Source: Nonomuraea sp. PA05
Lineage (GTDB): Bacteria; Actinomycetota; Actinomycetes; Streptosporangiales; Streptosporangiaceae
NCBI RefSeq assembly: GCF_008086045.1
Contig: NZ_VSEY01000067.1
Location: 1 to 52,700 of the forward strand
Length of the DNA stretch: 52,700 nt
Reading direction: 5' to 3'
A program made the position numbers and the translations under genes. A model generated the notes under the pieces. The model was not told where the DNA came from. It ran no database searches and saw only the letters and a program-made list of their open reading frames with translations. This document shows, one piece after another, positions 45,401-52,700 of this stretch (position 1 is the stretch's first letter; every line of letters begins with the position of its first letter).

Positions 45401-48400
45401 ACGGAGCTTCTGACATCCAGCAGGTCTCCCTCCACGTGGAGGGGTTCGCCCTGTCACCGCAGCAGCGGGACCTGTGGGTGCGAGCCGAGGAGGCGGGCGA
45501 GCCCGTACCCGAGATCCGCTGCGCGGTGACCATTGACGGCGACCTGGACCGTGACGAGCTGCGCAGGGCCGTCGCCGAGGTGGTGGCGCGGCACGAGATC
45601 CTGCGGACCGGCTTCCACCTCGTACCGGGCCTGACGCTGCCGATCCAGGTGATCACTCCGGCCGCGGACGTGCCCGCCGGCGCGTTGATCCGCGGGGCGG
45701 GCGGTGCCCCGTTCGCCGGCGCGGAGGCGGCGTCGCGGGACGACCTCGCCCGGGTGAGCCTGCTGCGCGCCGAACTGGTCCGGCGCTCGGCGCGCGAGCA
45801 CACGTTGCTGCTGAGACTGCCGGCGCTCTGCGCCGACGTCCCCGGCATGGCGGCGCTCGCCCGCGAGATCGTCACGCACTACGGCGACGGCGCCGCCACC
45901 GGCCCCGCCGAACAGGACCTACCGCAGTACGCCGACCTGGCGGAGTGGATGAACGAGCTGCTCACCTCGCCCGACGCCGAGGCCGGCGCCGAGTTCTGGC
46001 AGCGGCAGACGGCGGGGGGCTCGCCGCTGCTGCCCTTCCGGCGCGAGATCGGCGAGGAGGGGACGACGGCCGCGAGCGCCCGCGTCCCCGTCGCCGGGCG
46101 CGTCTGGGAGCACGCCGGGCAGATGGCGCGGCGGCTGGCCGTGTCGCCGGGCGCTGTGCTCACGGCCTTCTGGGCGGTGACCCTGTACCGCTACACCCGC
46201 CAGCAGGCCATGACCCTGACGCTGGCCTGCGCCGGCCGCGACCACGAGGACCTGCGGGACGGCATCGGCCCGGTGGGCAGGGAAGTGCCGATGGGCGTGG
46301 AACTCGCCGACGACCTGCCTCTCGCCGAGGCGGTCCGGCGCGTCGCGCACCTGGACGCCGAGCTGCGCGACTTCGCGTTCTCCTACGACGCGGGACGAAT
46401 CCCGGCCGCCGACGCGGGACGAACGACGGCCGCCGACGCGGCGCGGGCATCGGCCCACGACACGGGGCGGGCATCGGCCCACGACACGGGGCGAGCGGCG
46501 GCCGCCGGCCATCGGGTGGCCGTCGGGCACGACACGGTCGAGGCGCTGCCCACCGGCCGCGGCGTGCGCTTCTCGATCGCCTCGTTGGAGCGTTCCAGCG
46601 GCCTGGCCCCGCTGGAGCTGCGCTGCGTCGAGTTGCCCGGCACGGTCCTGCTCACGATCGAGCACTGTCCCCGCCGGTACGCCGCCGCCGACGTGCGCGC
46701 TCTCGCCGCGAGCCTGGCCGCGCTGGCCGAGCACGCGGCCTCGGAGCCGGAGACGGAGGTGGGATCCCTGCGGCTGACCCTCGCGGAAGAGGCCGGGGCC
46801 CGCCCGCCCGCCGGGAACCCGGCCCTGGTGCACGAGCTGTTCGAGCGGCACGCGGCCGCCACTCCGCACGCCGTGGCCGTCGCCTTCGAAGGTGACCGGC
46901 TCACCTACGGCGAGCTGCGCGAACGCGCTCACCGCGCCGCGGGCAGGCTGGCCGCGGCCGGGGTGCGTCCTGGCGAGCTGGTACCGGTCCTCGCCGACCG
47001 GGGCACGGACGCCATCGCCGCCGTTCTCGGCGTGCTCATGGCCGGGGCCGCGTACGTGCCCGTCGAGCCCGGCACGCCCGCGAACCGGATCGCGTTCATC
47101 CTCGGCGACGTCGGTGCCCGCGTGGTGCTGGCCCCGTCGCGCCTGGCCGGCCGGCTCCCCGCCGGCGTGCGGCACGTCGAGCTGGAGGCGCTGCGCGAGC
47201 CGGGCGGCGCCGAGCCGCCCACGGCCGTGGTGGACGCCGGCGGTCCCGCCTACGTGATCTACACCTCCGGCACCACCGGCACCCCGAAGGGCGTCGTCGT
47301 GGAGCACGGCCAGATCGCGCACTACGTGGCGGGTGTCACCGGCAGACTCGGCGCTCCGGTGGCGGGCAGTTTCGCCATGGTGTCCACGCTGGCCGCCGAC
47401 CTCGGCAACACCGCGCTGTTCCACGCGCTGTGCGGCGGCGGCACGCTGCACGTCATCTCCAAGGACCGTGCCTCCGACCCCGACGGCCTGGCCGCCTACC
47501 TGCGCGCCGAGGCCGTCGACCGGATGAAGATCGTACCGTCCCATCTGCGCGCCCTGCTCGACTCGGCGACCAGGCCCGCCGACCTGCTCCCGCGCACCAC
47601 GCTGGTGCTCGGCGGCGAGCCGCTGACCCACGAGCTGGCCGCGCGGATCGCCGAGCTCGGCTCCTGCGCGCTGGTCAACCACTACGGTCCTACCGAGACG
47701 ACCGTCGGCGCCACCACCTACGCGGTGGCCGAGGGCGTGGACGCGCGCTGCCGCACGGTGCCCGTCGGGCGGCCGTTCGGCGGCACGCGGCTGCTGCTGC
47801 TCGACCCGGCGCGCAACCCGGTGCCCGACTGGGTGCCGGGCGAGGCGTACGTGAGCGGGCCCCAGGTGGCGCGCGGCTACCTCAACCGGCCCGACGTCAC
47901 GGCCGAGCGGTTCCTGACCCTGCCCACGGGCGAGCGCGCCTACCGCACCGGCGACCTGCTGCGGCGCCTGCCCGGTGGCGCGCTGGAGTTCCTCGGCCGG
48001 GTCGACGACCAGGTCAAGATCCGGGGCTACCGGGTGGAGCCGGGAGAGATCGAGGCCGTCATCAGGACGTACCCCGACGTGCACGACGTCACCGTGCTCG
48101 CCCGCCAGGACGGCGCCGGCGACCGCCACCTGGCCGCCTACGTGGCTGCTCAAGGGGCTGCTGAAGGGGCTGCGCACGGGCCCGGCCCGGCAGCCGCGGG
48201 ACTGCGCGAGTTCCTGCACGAACGGCTGCCGGACCATATGGTCCCCGCCACCATCGAGGTGCTCGACGCGCTGCCGCTCACCCCCAACGGCAAGGTCGAC
48301 AGGAAGGCCCTGCTCGAACGCGAGCCGCAGGCCGCCCATCCGTCCCGCCCCGTCGTGGCGCCCCGCGACGAGGAGGAGGCGCGCCTGCTCGCGGTGTGGC

Positions 48401-49428
48401 AGGACACACTGAACAACCACTCGCTCGGCGTCACCGACGACTTCTTCGAGGCCGGCGGCAACTCCCTGCTCGCGGTACGGCTCATCGCCCAGGTCCGCCG
48501 GGCCACCGGCCATGCCCTGCCGCTGTCGGCTCTGTTCCCGTCCGGGACCGTCGAGTCGATGGCGCGCCTGCTTCGCGGGGATACGGACGCGCCGGAGGCG
48601 GTGATCGTGCCGCTCAACCCCGGCGGCACGCGGCAACCGTTCTTCTGCGTGCACGCGGGCGGCGGCACCGCGCTCGGCTACCGCGAGCTGGCCCGGGACC
48701 TCGGCCCCGACCAGCCCTTCTACGCCCTGCAGTCACCCGGCCTGGACGGCGGCGAGCTGCTGACCAGCCTGCCGGAGATGGCCGCCGAGTACGTCAAGGC
48801 GATGCGCGCGGTCCAGCCCGAGGGGCCCTACCTGATCGGCGGCTGGTGCCTCGGCGGCATCATCGCCTACGAGATGACGTGCGTGCTGCGCGCCCAGAAC
48901 CAGCGGACCGCGCTGCTCGTGCTGATCGACAGCGACAATCCGCTCACCGCCGGCGCGGGCGCCACTCGTGCGGAACCCACCGAGGACGTCCTGGTCAGGC
49001 GCTTCGCCTGGCACTTCGGCATCGACGGCCGGCTGCGTCCCGACCTGGCGGCGCTGACCAGCGATCAGCGGCTCGATCATCTGCTGGACGTCGCCTGCGA
49101 GCACGGCGTGCTGCCCGCCGGTGCCGGGCGCACCGAGCTCGGCCATCTGCTGCGCGTCTACAGCAACAACATCCGCGCGGTGGAGGCGTACCTGGACGAG
49201 TTCACCCCCGGCGACCTGCCCGATCATCCGGTGGTCCTCTACCGGCCGATCGAGGAGCTGGCGGGCGGGCAGGACGCCGGGTTCGGCTGGCCGGCGCTGG
49301 TCGCCGACCGCCTCACCGTCGAAGTGGTGGGCGGCGACCACCACTCGGTCATGCGCGCGCCCGCCGTGAGCGCGCTGGCCGGCCGCATCGGGACACTGCT
49401 CGGGCGGCTCGCCGGACGGGAGGGCTGA
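45397..49428 (+). CDS. NRPS: degenerate C-like, A (Asp), T, TE with cysteine nucleophile
   Basis: A 1343-residue nonribosomal peptide synthetase. Residues 1-475 form a condensation-like domain with LSPQQRDLWV and RHEILRTGF, but HHxxxD is replaced by PALCAD (142-147). The adenylation domain (about 478-975) has VIYTSGTTGTPKGVV and NHYGPTETTVG. My manual alignment gives the ten-residue code D-L-T-K-V-G-H-V-G-K, matching aspartate codes. The carrier domain has FFEAGGNSL with Ser1023. The thioesterase (about 1060-1340) has GGWCLGG, so Cys1151 replaces the usual Ser, with His1315 in GGDHHS. GTG 45397 follows GAGAGGA. The condensation-like part may be an interface domain that recruits the oxygenase. 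A tandem repeat lies at 46443-46490. Confidence 0.92.
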   Translation: MNGASDIQQVSLHVEGFALSPQQRDLWVRAEEAGEPVPEIRCAVTIDGDLDRDELRRAVAEVVARHEILRTGFHLVPGLTLPIQVITPAADVPAGALIRGAGGAPFAGAEAASRDDLARVSLLRAELVRRSAREHTLLLRLPALCADVPGMAALAREIVTHYGDGAATGPAEQDLPQYADLAEWMNELLTSPDAEAGAEFWQRQTAGGSPLLPFRREIGEEGTTAASARVPVAGRVWEHAGQMARRLAVSPGAVLTAFWAVTLYRYTRQQAMTLTLACAGRDHEDLRDGIGPVGREVPMGVELADDLPLAEAVRRVAHLDAELRDFAFSYDAGRIPAADAGRTTAADAARASAHDTGRASAHDTGRAAAAGHRVAVGHDTVEALPTGRGVRFSIASLERSSGLAPLELRCVELPGTVLLTIEHCPRRYAAADVRALAASLAALAEHAASEPETEVGSLRLTLAEEAGARPPAGNPALVHELFERHAAATPHAVAVAFEGDRLTYGELRERAHRAAGRLAAAGVRPGELVPVLADRGTDAIAAVLGVLMAGAAYVPVEPGTPANRIAFILGDVGARVVLAPSRLAGRLPAGVRHVELEALREPGGAEPPTAVVDAGGPAYVIYTSGTTGTPKGVVVEHGQIAHYVAGVTGRLGAPVAGSFAMVSTLAADLGNTALFHALCGGGTLHVISKDRASDPDGLAAYLRAEAVDRMKIVPSHLRALLDSATRPADLLPRTTLVLGGEPLTHELAARIAELGSCALVNHYGPTETTVGATTYAVAEGVDARCRTVPVGRPFGGTRLLLLDPARNPVPDWVPGEAYVSGPQVARGYLNRPDVTAERFLTLPTGERAYRTGDLLRRLPGGALEFLGRVDDQVKIRGYRVEPGEIEAVIRTYPDVHDVTVLARQDGAGDRHLAAYVAAQGAAEGAAHGPGPAAAGLREFLHERLPDHMVPATIEVLDALPLTPNGKVDRKALLEREPQAAHPSRPVVAPRDEEEARLLAVWQDTLNNHSLGVTDDFFEAGGNSLLAVRLIAQVRRATGHALPLSALFPSGTVESMARLLRGDTDAPEAVIVPLNPGGTRQPFFCVHAGGGTALGYRELARDLGPDQPFYALQSPGLDGGELLTSLPEMAAEYVKAMRAVQPEGPYLIGGWCLGGIIAYEMTCVLRAQNQRTALLVLIDSDNPLTAGAGATRAEPTEDVLVRRFAWHFGIDGRLRPDLAALTSDQRLDHLLDVACEHGVLPAGAGRTELGHLLRVYSNNIRAVEAYLDEFTPGDLPDHPVVLYRPIEELAGGQDAGFGWPALVADRLTVEVVGGDHHSVMRAPAVSALAGRIGTLLGRLAGREG
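46443..46490 (+). repeat. Perfect 24-base tandem duplication inside the NRPS condensation-like domain
   Basis: Two identical 24-base units (46443-46466 and 46467-46490) encode RASAHDTG twice. They continue a looser series of Asp/Ala/Gly/Arg repeats (AGRIPAADAGRTTAADAA) spanning about residues 331-370. The reading frame is kept. It looks like a slippage-expanded linker within a domain that has also lost its catalytic motif. Confidence 0.85.
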
Positions 49429-49429
49429 C

Positions 49430-52400
49430 ATGCGCATCGAGACGGCCCTGCCAGAGCCGGCGGGGAACGCGGCGAAGGCGTTTGAAACCAGGCCTGACGT
49501 CGTTCACGAGCGGGTCAGGGCGCAGGCGGCGCGCCGGCCGCGTGCCACCGCGCTCATCGACGGCGCCGAGCAGGTGAGCTACGGCGTGCTCGACGCCGCC
49601 TCCGACGCCTACGCCGAGACGCTGCGAGAGCTGGGCATCGGCCCGGGGACGGTCGTCCCGGTGCTGCTGCCGCGCTCGGCGCACCTGGTCGCGGTGCTGC
49701 TGGCGATCCTCAAGCGCGGCGCGGCCTACGCGGCGCTCGACGAGCGGTGGCCGGACGAACGGCTGTCGGCCCTGGTACGCCAGTGCGGCCCGCTCCTGGT
49801 CACCCGCCGCACCGCCACAGCGTGGCCGGCGCGCGTCTGGACACCGCCGCGGGACGCCCTGAGCGAGGTGGCCGCCGCCGCCCGCCCGCACACCCCGATC
49901 ACCGTGACGGAGGACGCGGCGTGCTGCGTCTTCTTCACCTCCGGCACCACCGGCACGCCCAAGGGGGTGGTCTCGCCGCACCGCGGCACCGTCCGGCTGT
50001 TCCAGGACTGCGCGTTCGCCGACTTCGGCCAGGACACGGTGATGCCCCAGGCCGCTCCCCTGCCGTGGGACGCCTTCAACCTGGAGCTGTGGAGCACGCT
50101 GATGAACGGCGGCACGTCCGTGCTGGTCCGCGGCGAGCACCTGCTGCCTGGCGAGCTGCGCGAGATGGTGGCCCGCCACGGCGTCAACACCCTCTGGCTG
50201 ACCGCGTCGCTGTTCAACCTGTACGCCGACGAGGACGTGGCCGCCTTCACCGGCGTGCGCCAGGTGATGACCGGCGGGGAGCGCCTGTCCGTCGCGCACG
50301 TGCGGCGCGTCCTCGACCATCATCCGGGGTTGCGCCTGGTCAACGGCTACGGCCCGGTGGAGAGCACGATCTTCGCCACCACGCACCGCATCACGGCGGA
50401 GGACTGCGCGAGCGGCGGGCAGATCCCCATCGGGCGGCCCGTGGCCAAGACCCGCGTGCACGTCCTGGACGGCGACCGGCCCTGCCCGGTGGGCGTCCAG
50501 GGCGAGCTGTGCGTCTCAGGCGACGGCCTGGCGCTCGCCTACCTCGGCGACCCGGAGCTGACGGCGGAGAAGTTCGCCACCGTGGACCTCGACGGCGAGC
50601 CCACCAGGCTGTACAGGACCGGCGACCTCGGCCACCGGTCGGCCGACGGCCTGCTGCATTACAGCGGCCGGGCCGACCGCCAGGTGAAGATCCGCGGCAA
50701 CCGGATCGAACCGGCCGAGATCGAGCGGGCGGCCGGCGACGTGCCCGGGGTGACCTGGTGCGCCGCCGTCCCGGAGGCCCACGACGGCGCCTACCGGCGG
50801 ATGGTGCTGTTCTACCGGCTCGCGGATGGCGCCGCCCTCCTCCCGGGTGACCTGTCCGCGCTGCTGCGCGCCGCCCTGCCCGGATACCTGGTGCCGGACG
50901 AGGTCTGTGAGGTGCGCGGCGTACCGCTCACCTCCACCGGCAAGCTCGACCAGCGGGCGCTGCTCGCCCTGCCGCAGCGCACGGCCGGCCGGCGCGGGAC
51001 CGCGGCGCGGGCGGACACCGCCGAACTCACCGGCGACGCGGTGGCCGCCGTGTTCGCCGACGTGCTCGGCATGCCCGGCGTCCGGGCCGACCTGTCGTTC
51101 TTCGCGGCCGGCGGAACCTCGCTGGACGCGATGCGGCTGTGCGTACGGCTGGAGTCGCGCTTCGGCACGGCCGTACCGGTCTCGCAGCTCTTCCGCACCC
51201 CGGACGCGAGCAGCCTGGCCGCCTGGCTGGACGCCGCCCACGCCCCCGCCCAGGACGAGCGGATCGACCCCGAGCGCGTACCTCTCATGCCGATGCAGGT
51301 CGGCTTTCTCATCAAGCACCTGCTCGACCCGCAGGAGGTCGCCGGCCTGTGCCGCCTGGCCTGGTGGTTCGACGAGCCTCCGGACGAGGGCGCGTTGCTC
51401 GGCGCGTTGCGCGACGTGACCGCCAGGCACGAGGCGCTGCGCGCGTGTTACGTCGTGGACGAGACGGACGGGCAGCCGCTGGCGCTCGTGGACGCGCACG
51501 CGCCCGCCGTCGGCCAGGAACGCGAGTGGCTGGCGCTGCCCGCGGAGCCGGACGAGGAACACGCCTGGCGGGCACTGGAGGCGGCACTGGTCCACCCGCT
51601 CGCCATCGGCGACGGGCGCGTCTGGCGGGCCGGCCTCGTCCGTTCCGCGGACACCGGCCGGACGCTGCTCGGGCTGGCCGTGCACCACGTGGCCTTCGAC
51701 GAGTGGTCGCAGAGCGTCCTGTGCGACGACCTGTCGCGCGCGTACCGGGTCAGGCTCGGGCTCGCGGAACCTCCCGCGGCGCCTCCCCCGGCGCTGTGGC
51801 AGGTGGTCGCGGAGTATCGGCGGCAGCGCGGGCAGGCGGACCTGACCGCGCAGCGCGCCTACTGGCGCACCGCCCTCGGCGGTACTCCCCGGCTGCGCGT
51901 CCCGGCCGTCCCTCCCGGTGAGAACGCGCCGGCGTCCCGCTCCTGGACCATCACCGCCGGGGAGCTGGCGGTCTGGGACAAGACCGCGCGCGCCTACGGC
52001 ACCACCCGCTTCGCGGTGCTGCTTGCCGCCTACGCCGACGCGCTGCACCGCGTCGCCGGGCAACCCGACCTGGCGATCGGCACCCCCGTCGCCAGGCGGG
52101 CGAGCCGGACCCTCGCCACAGCGCTGACCTGCCTGATCGACACGGTCTGCGTACGCGTCCGCCCGGCCGCGGCCCCCGACGGGGAGAGCCTGATCACCCA
52201 GGTGCGGGAGGCGGCGGGCGCGGCGCTCGCGGCGGCGGACGTGCCGTTCAGCGAGGTCGTCGAACTCGTCAACCCCGTGCGTGACGGCTCGGGCACCCCG
52301 CTGTACCAGGCCATGTTCAGCCTGCACGACCAGGAGCCCGTCCTGGAGCTGGGCGGCCTGGCAGGGGCGTTCCGCCGGCCCGACCCGGCTGAGGCCACCT

Positions 52401-52564
52401 GCGAGCTGGTGACGGGGGTGTGGCCGCGCCAGGACGGCGGCTGCGTCGTCCATGTGGCCCGCAGGCAGGACCGGATGCCGGCGTCCTTCGCCTGGGCGGC
52501 CGGGGAGCGACTGGTCGCCATCCTGCGCTCCGGCCCCACGGCCCTGCGGGAAGGCACGAACTGA
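49430..52564 (+). CDS. NRPS: A, T, C (initiation-type module ending in a condensation domain)
   Basis: A 1044-residue synthetase. The adenylation domain (about 22-525) has VFFTSGTTGTPKGVV and NGYGPVESTIF. My manual code D-A-L-W-M-G-G-I-F-K resembles valine-type codes, tentatively. The carrier domain has FFAAGGTSLDAM. The condensation domain (about 615-1040) keeps the active-site histidines: HHVAFDEW at residues 752-759. It ends after this domain, so the C domain must act on a carrier of another protein, most simply the Asp carrier of the preceding gene. There is no MbtH gene in the window. ATG 49430 starts one base after the preceding stop, behind a GGGAGGG run. A 13-base-pair hairpin follows the stop. 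Confidence 0.92.
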   Translation: MRIETALPEPAGNAAKAFETRPDVVHERVRAQAARRPRATALIDGAEQVSYGVLDAASDAYAETLRELGIGPGTVVPVLLPRSAHLVAVLLAILKRGAAYAALDERWPDERLSALVRQCGPLLVTRRTATAWPARVWTPPRDALSEVAAAARPHTPITVTEDAACCVFFTSGTTGTPKGVVSPHRGTVRLFQDCAFADFGQDTVMPQAAPLPWDAFNLELWSTLMNGGTSVLVRGEHLLPGELREMVARHGVNTLWLTASLFNLYADEDVAAFTGVRQVMTGGERLSVAHVRRVLDHHPGLRLVNGYGPVESTIFATTHRITAEDCASGGQIPIGRPVAKTRVHVLDGDRPCPVGVQGELCVSGDGLALAYLGDPELTAEKFATVDLDGEPTRLYRTGDLGHRSADGLLHYSGRADRQVKIRGNRIEPAEIERAAGDVPGVTWCAAVPEAHDGAYRRMVLFYRLADGAALLPGDLSALLRAALPGYLVPDEVCEVRGVPLTSTGKLDQRALLALPQRTAGRRGTAARADTAELTGDAVAAVFADVLGMPGVRADLSFFAAGGTSLDAMRLCVRLESRFGTAVPVSQLFRTPDASSLAAWLDAAHAPAQDERIDPERVPLMPMQVGFLIKHLLDPQEVAGLCRLAWWFDEPPDEGALLGALRDVTARHEALRACYVVDETDGQPLALVDAHAPAVGQEREWLALPAEPDEEHAWRALEAALVHPLAIGDGRVWRAGLVRSADTGRTLLGLAVHHVAFDEWSQSVLCDDLSRAYRVRLGLAEPPAAPPPALWQVVAEYRRQRGQADLTAQRAYWRTALGGTPRLRVPAVPPGENAPASRSWTITAGELAVWDKTARAYGTTRFAVLLAAYADALHRVAGQPDLAIGTPVARRASRTLATALTCLIDTVCVRVRPAAAPDGESLITQVREAAGAALAAADVPFSEVVELVNPVRDGSGTPLYQAMFSLHDQEPVLELGGLAGAFRRPDPAEATCELVTGVWPRQDGGCVVHVARRQDRMPASFAWAAGERLVAILRSGPTALREGTN

Positions 52565-52568
52565 CCGC

Positions 52569-52600
52569 GACGGCCGCGCCCCGTCAAGGGCGCGGCCGTC
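52569..52600. terminator. Strong bidirectional hairpin after the NRPS operon
   Basis: GACGGCCGCGCCC pairs perfectly with GGGCGCGGCCGTC around the 6-base loop CGTCAA (13 base pairs). It starts five bases after the NRPS stop and lies before the stop of the convergent gene at 52609. There is no T-run, but position and strength make it a likely terminator for both. Confidence 0.8.
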
Positions 52601-52608
52601 CCGGCACG

Positions 52609-52700
52609 TCAGGAGGCGTGGCTGATGGCCCCGGACCGTTCGACGACCTTCTGCGCCGTGTCCGAGCCCTCGAAGCGGGTCTTCGTCGTCTGGTACGGGT
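52609..52700 (-). CDS. C-terminal end of a convergent gene, cut by window edge
   Basis: Reading leftward from the window edge, one frame stays open and ends at TGA 52611-52609. It encodes PYQTTKTRFEGSDTAQKVVE then RSGAISHAS at the C-terminus. The composition is protein-like, and the placement opposite the terminator hairpin supports a real gene. Only 29-30 codons are visible, so the family cannot be named. It marks a likely end of the NRPS operon on this side. Confidence 0.6.
   Translation of the reverse strand, partial: PYQTTKTRFEGSDTAQKVVERSGAISHAS

Noticed and set aside
45919..48654. 911-codon open frame antisense to the first NRPS gene
   Set aside because: High-GC codon bias leaves the opposite strand free of stops. 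The translation is Gly/Arg/Val/His-rich low complexity with no domain, while the NRPS strand has full motifs.
1..52700. CRISPR arrays, tRNA or rRNA genes, insertion sequences, phage genes
   Set aside because: No regularly spaced repeats, no transposase or integrase motif and no recognisable RNA gene found on reading both strands; the only tandem repeat of note is inside the NRPS gene.

Overview
The window is high-GC DNA with strongly biased third codon positions, frequent GTG starts, ATGA/GTGA gene overlaps, large LuxR-type (LAL) regulators, MsiK-style sugar ABC operons that lack their own ATPase, and an NRPS operon. This is typical of a filamentous actinomycete; a Streptosporangiaceae/Nonomuraea-like soil organism is my inference, not something the sequence proves. 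I see no tRNA, rRNA, CRISPR array, transposase or phage gene.

Layout. (1) 1-6895: a plant-polysaccharide uptake locus. It holds a partial CUT1 permease, its lipoprotein binding protein, a LacI-family regulator and a divergent secreted GH78 alpha-L-rhamnosidase. A shared 15-bp operator-like motif lies in front of both the binding protein and the rhamnosidase. (2) 6928-17338: accessory regulation and redox genes. These are two large LAL regulators flanking a flavoprotein disulfide-reductase homologue that has lost one redox cysteine, an alpha/beta hydrolase, and a divergent TetR/SDR pair. (3) 17509-32891: a SorC-type regulator diverging from a 14-kb, 13-gene operon. It encodes a cytosolic nucleoside-hydrolase-fold enzyme, a CUT1 importer, a TIM-barrel sugar isomerase, a split transketolase, an FGGY kinase, a DUF2291 protein, a CUT2 (RbsABC-type) importer and a secreted DUF1593 nucleoside-hydrolase-fold enzyme. 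Isomerase plus FGGY kinase plus split transketolase matches the D-apiose -> D-apulose -> D-apulose-4-phosphate -> transketolase pathway. (4) 33039-42865: small enzymes and resistance/signalling genes. These are DUF4406, NUDIX, a RibD-type reductase with its TetR, a TetR/MMPL/two-component group, a membrane alpha/beta hydrolase and a DoxX-like membrane protein. (5) 43041-52564: an NRPS operon with an MFS exporter, a clavaminate-synthase/SyrP-like Fe(II)/2-oxoglutarate oxygenase, NRPS C*-A(Asp)-T-TE and NRPS A-T-C. It ends in a strong hairpin facing a truncated convergent gene.

Two regions look most novel. In the apiose-like operon, a cytosolic and a secreted nucleoside-hydrolase-fold enzyme are each paired with a different type of importer and could be a new class of apiofuranosidase. 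In the NRPS operon, the aspartate-type specificity code, the SyrP-like hydroxylase, the N-terminal condensation-like domain without HHxxxDG and a thioesterase with cysteine in place of the active-site serine together suggest a beta-hydroxyaspartate product, possibly closed to a strained ring such as a beta-lactone. Both are inferences from motifs and context.
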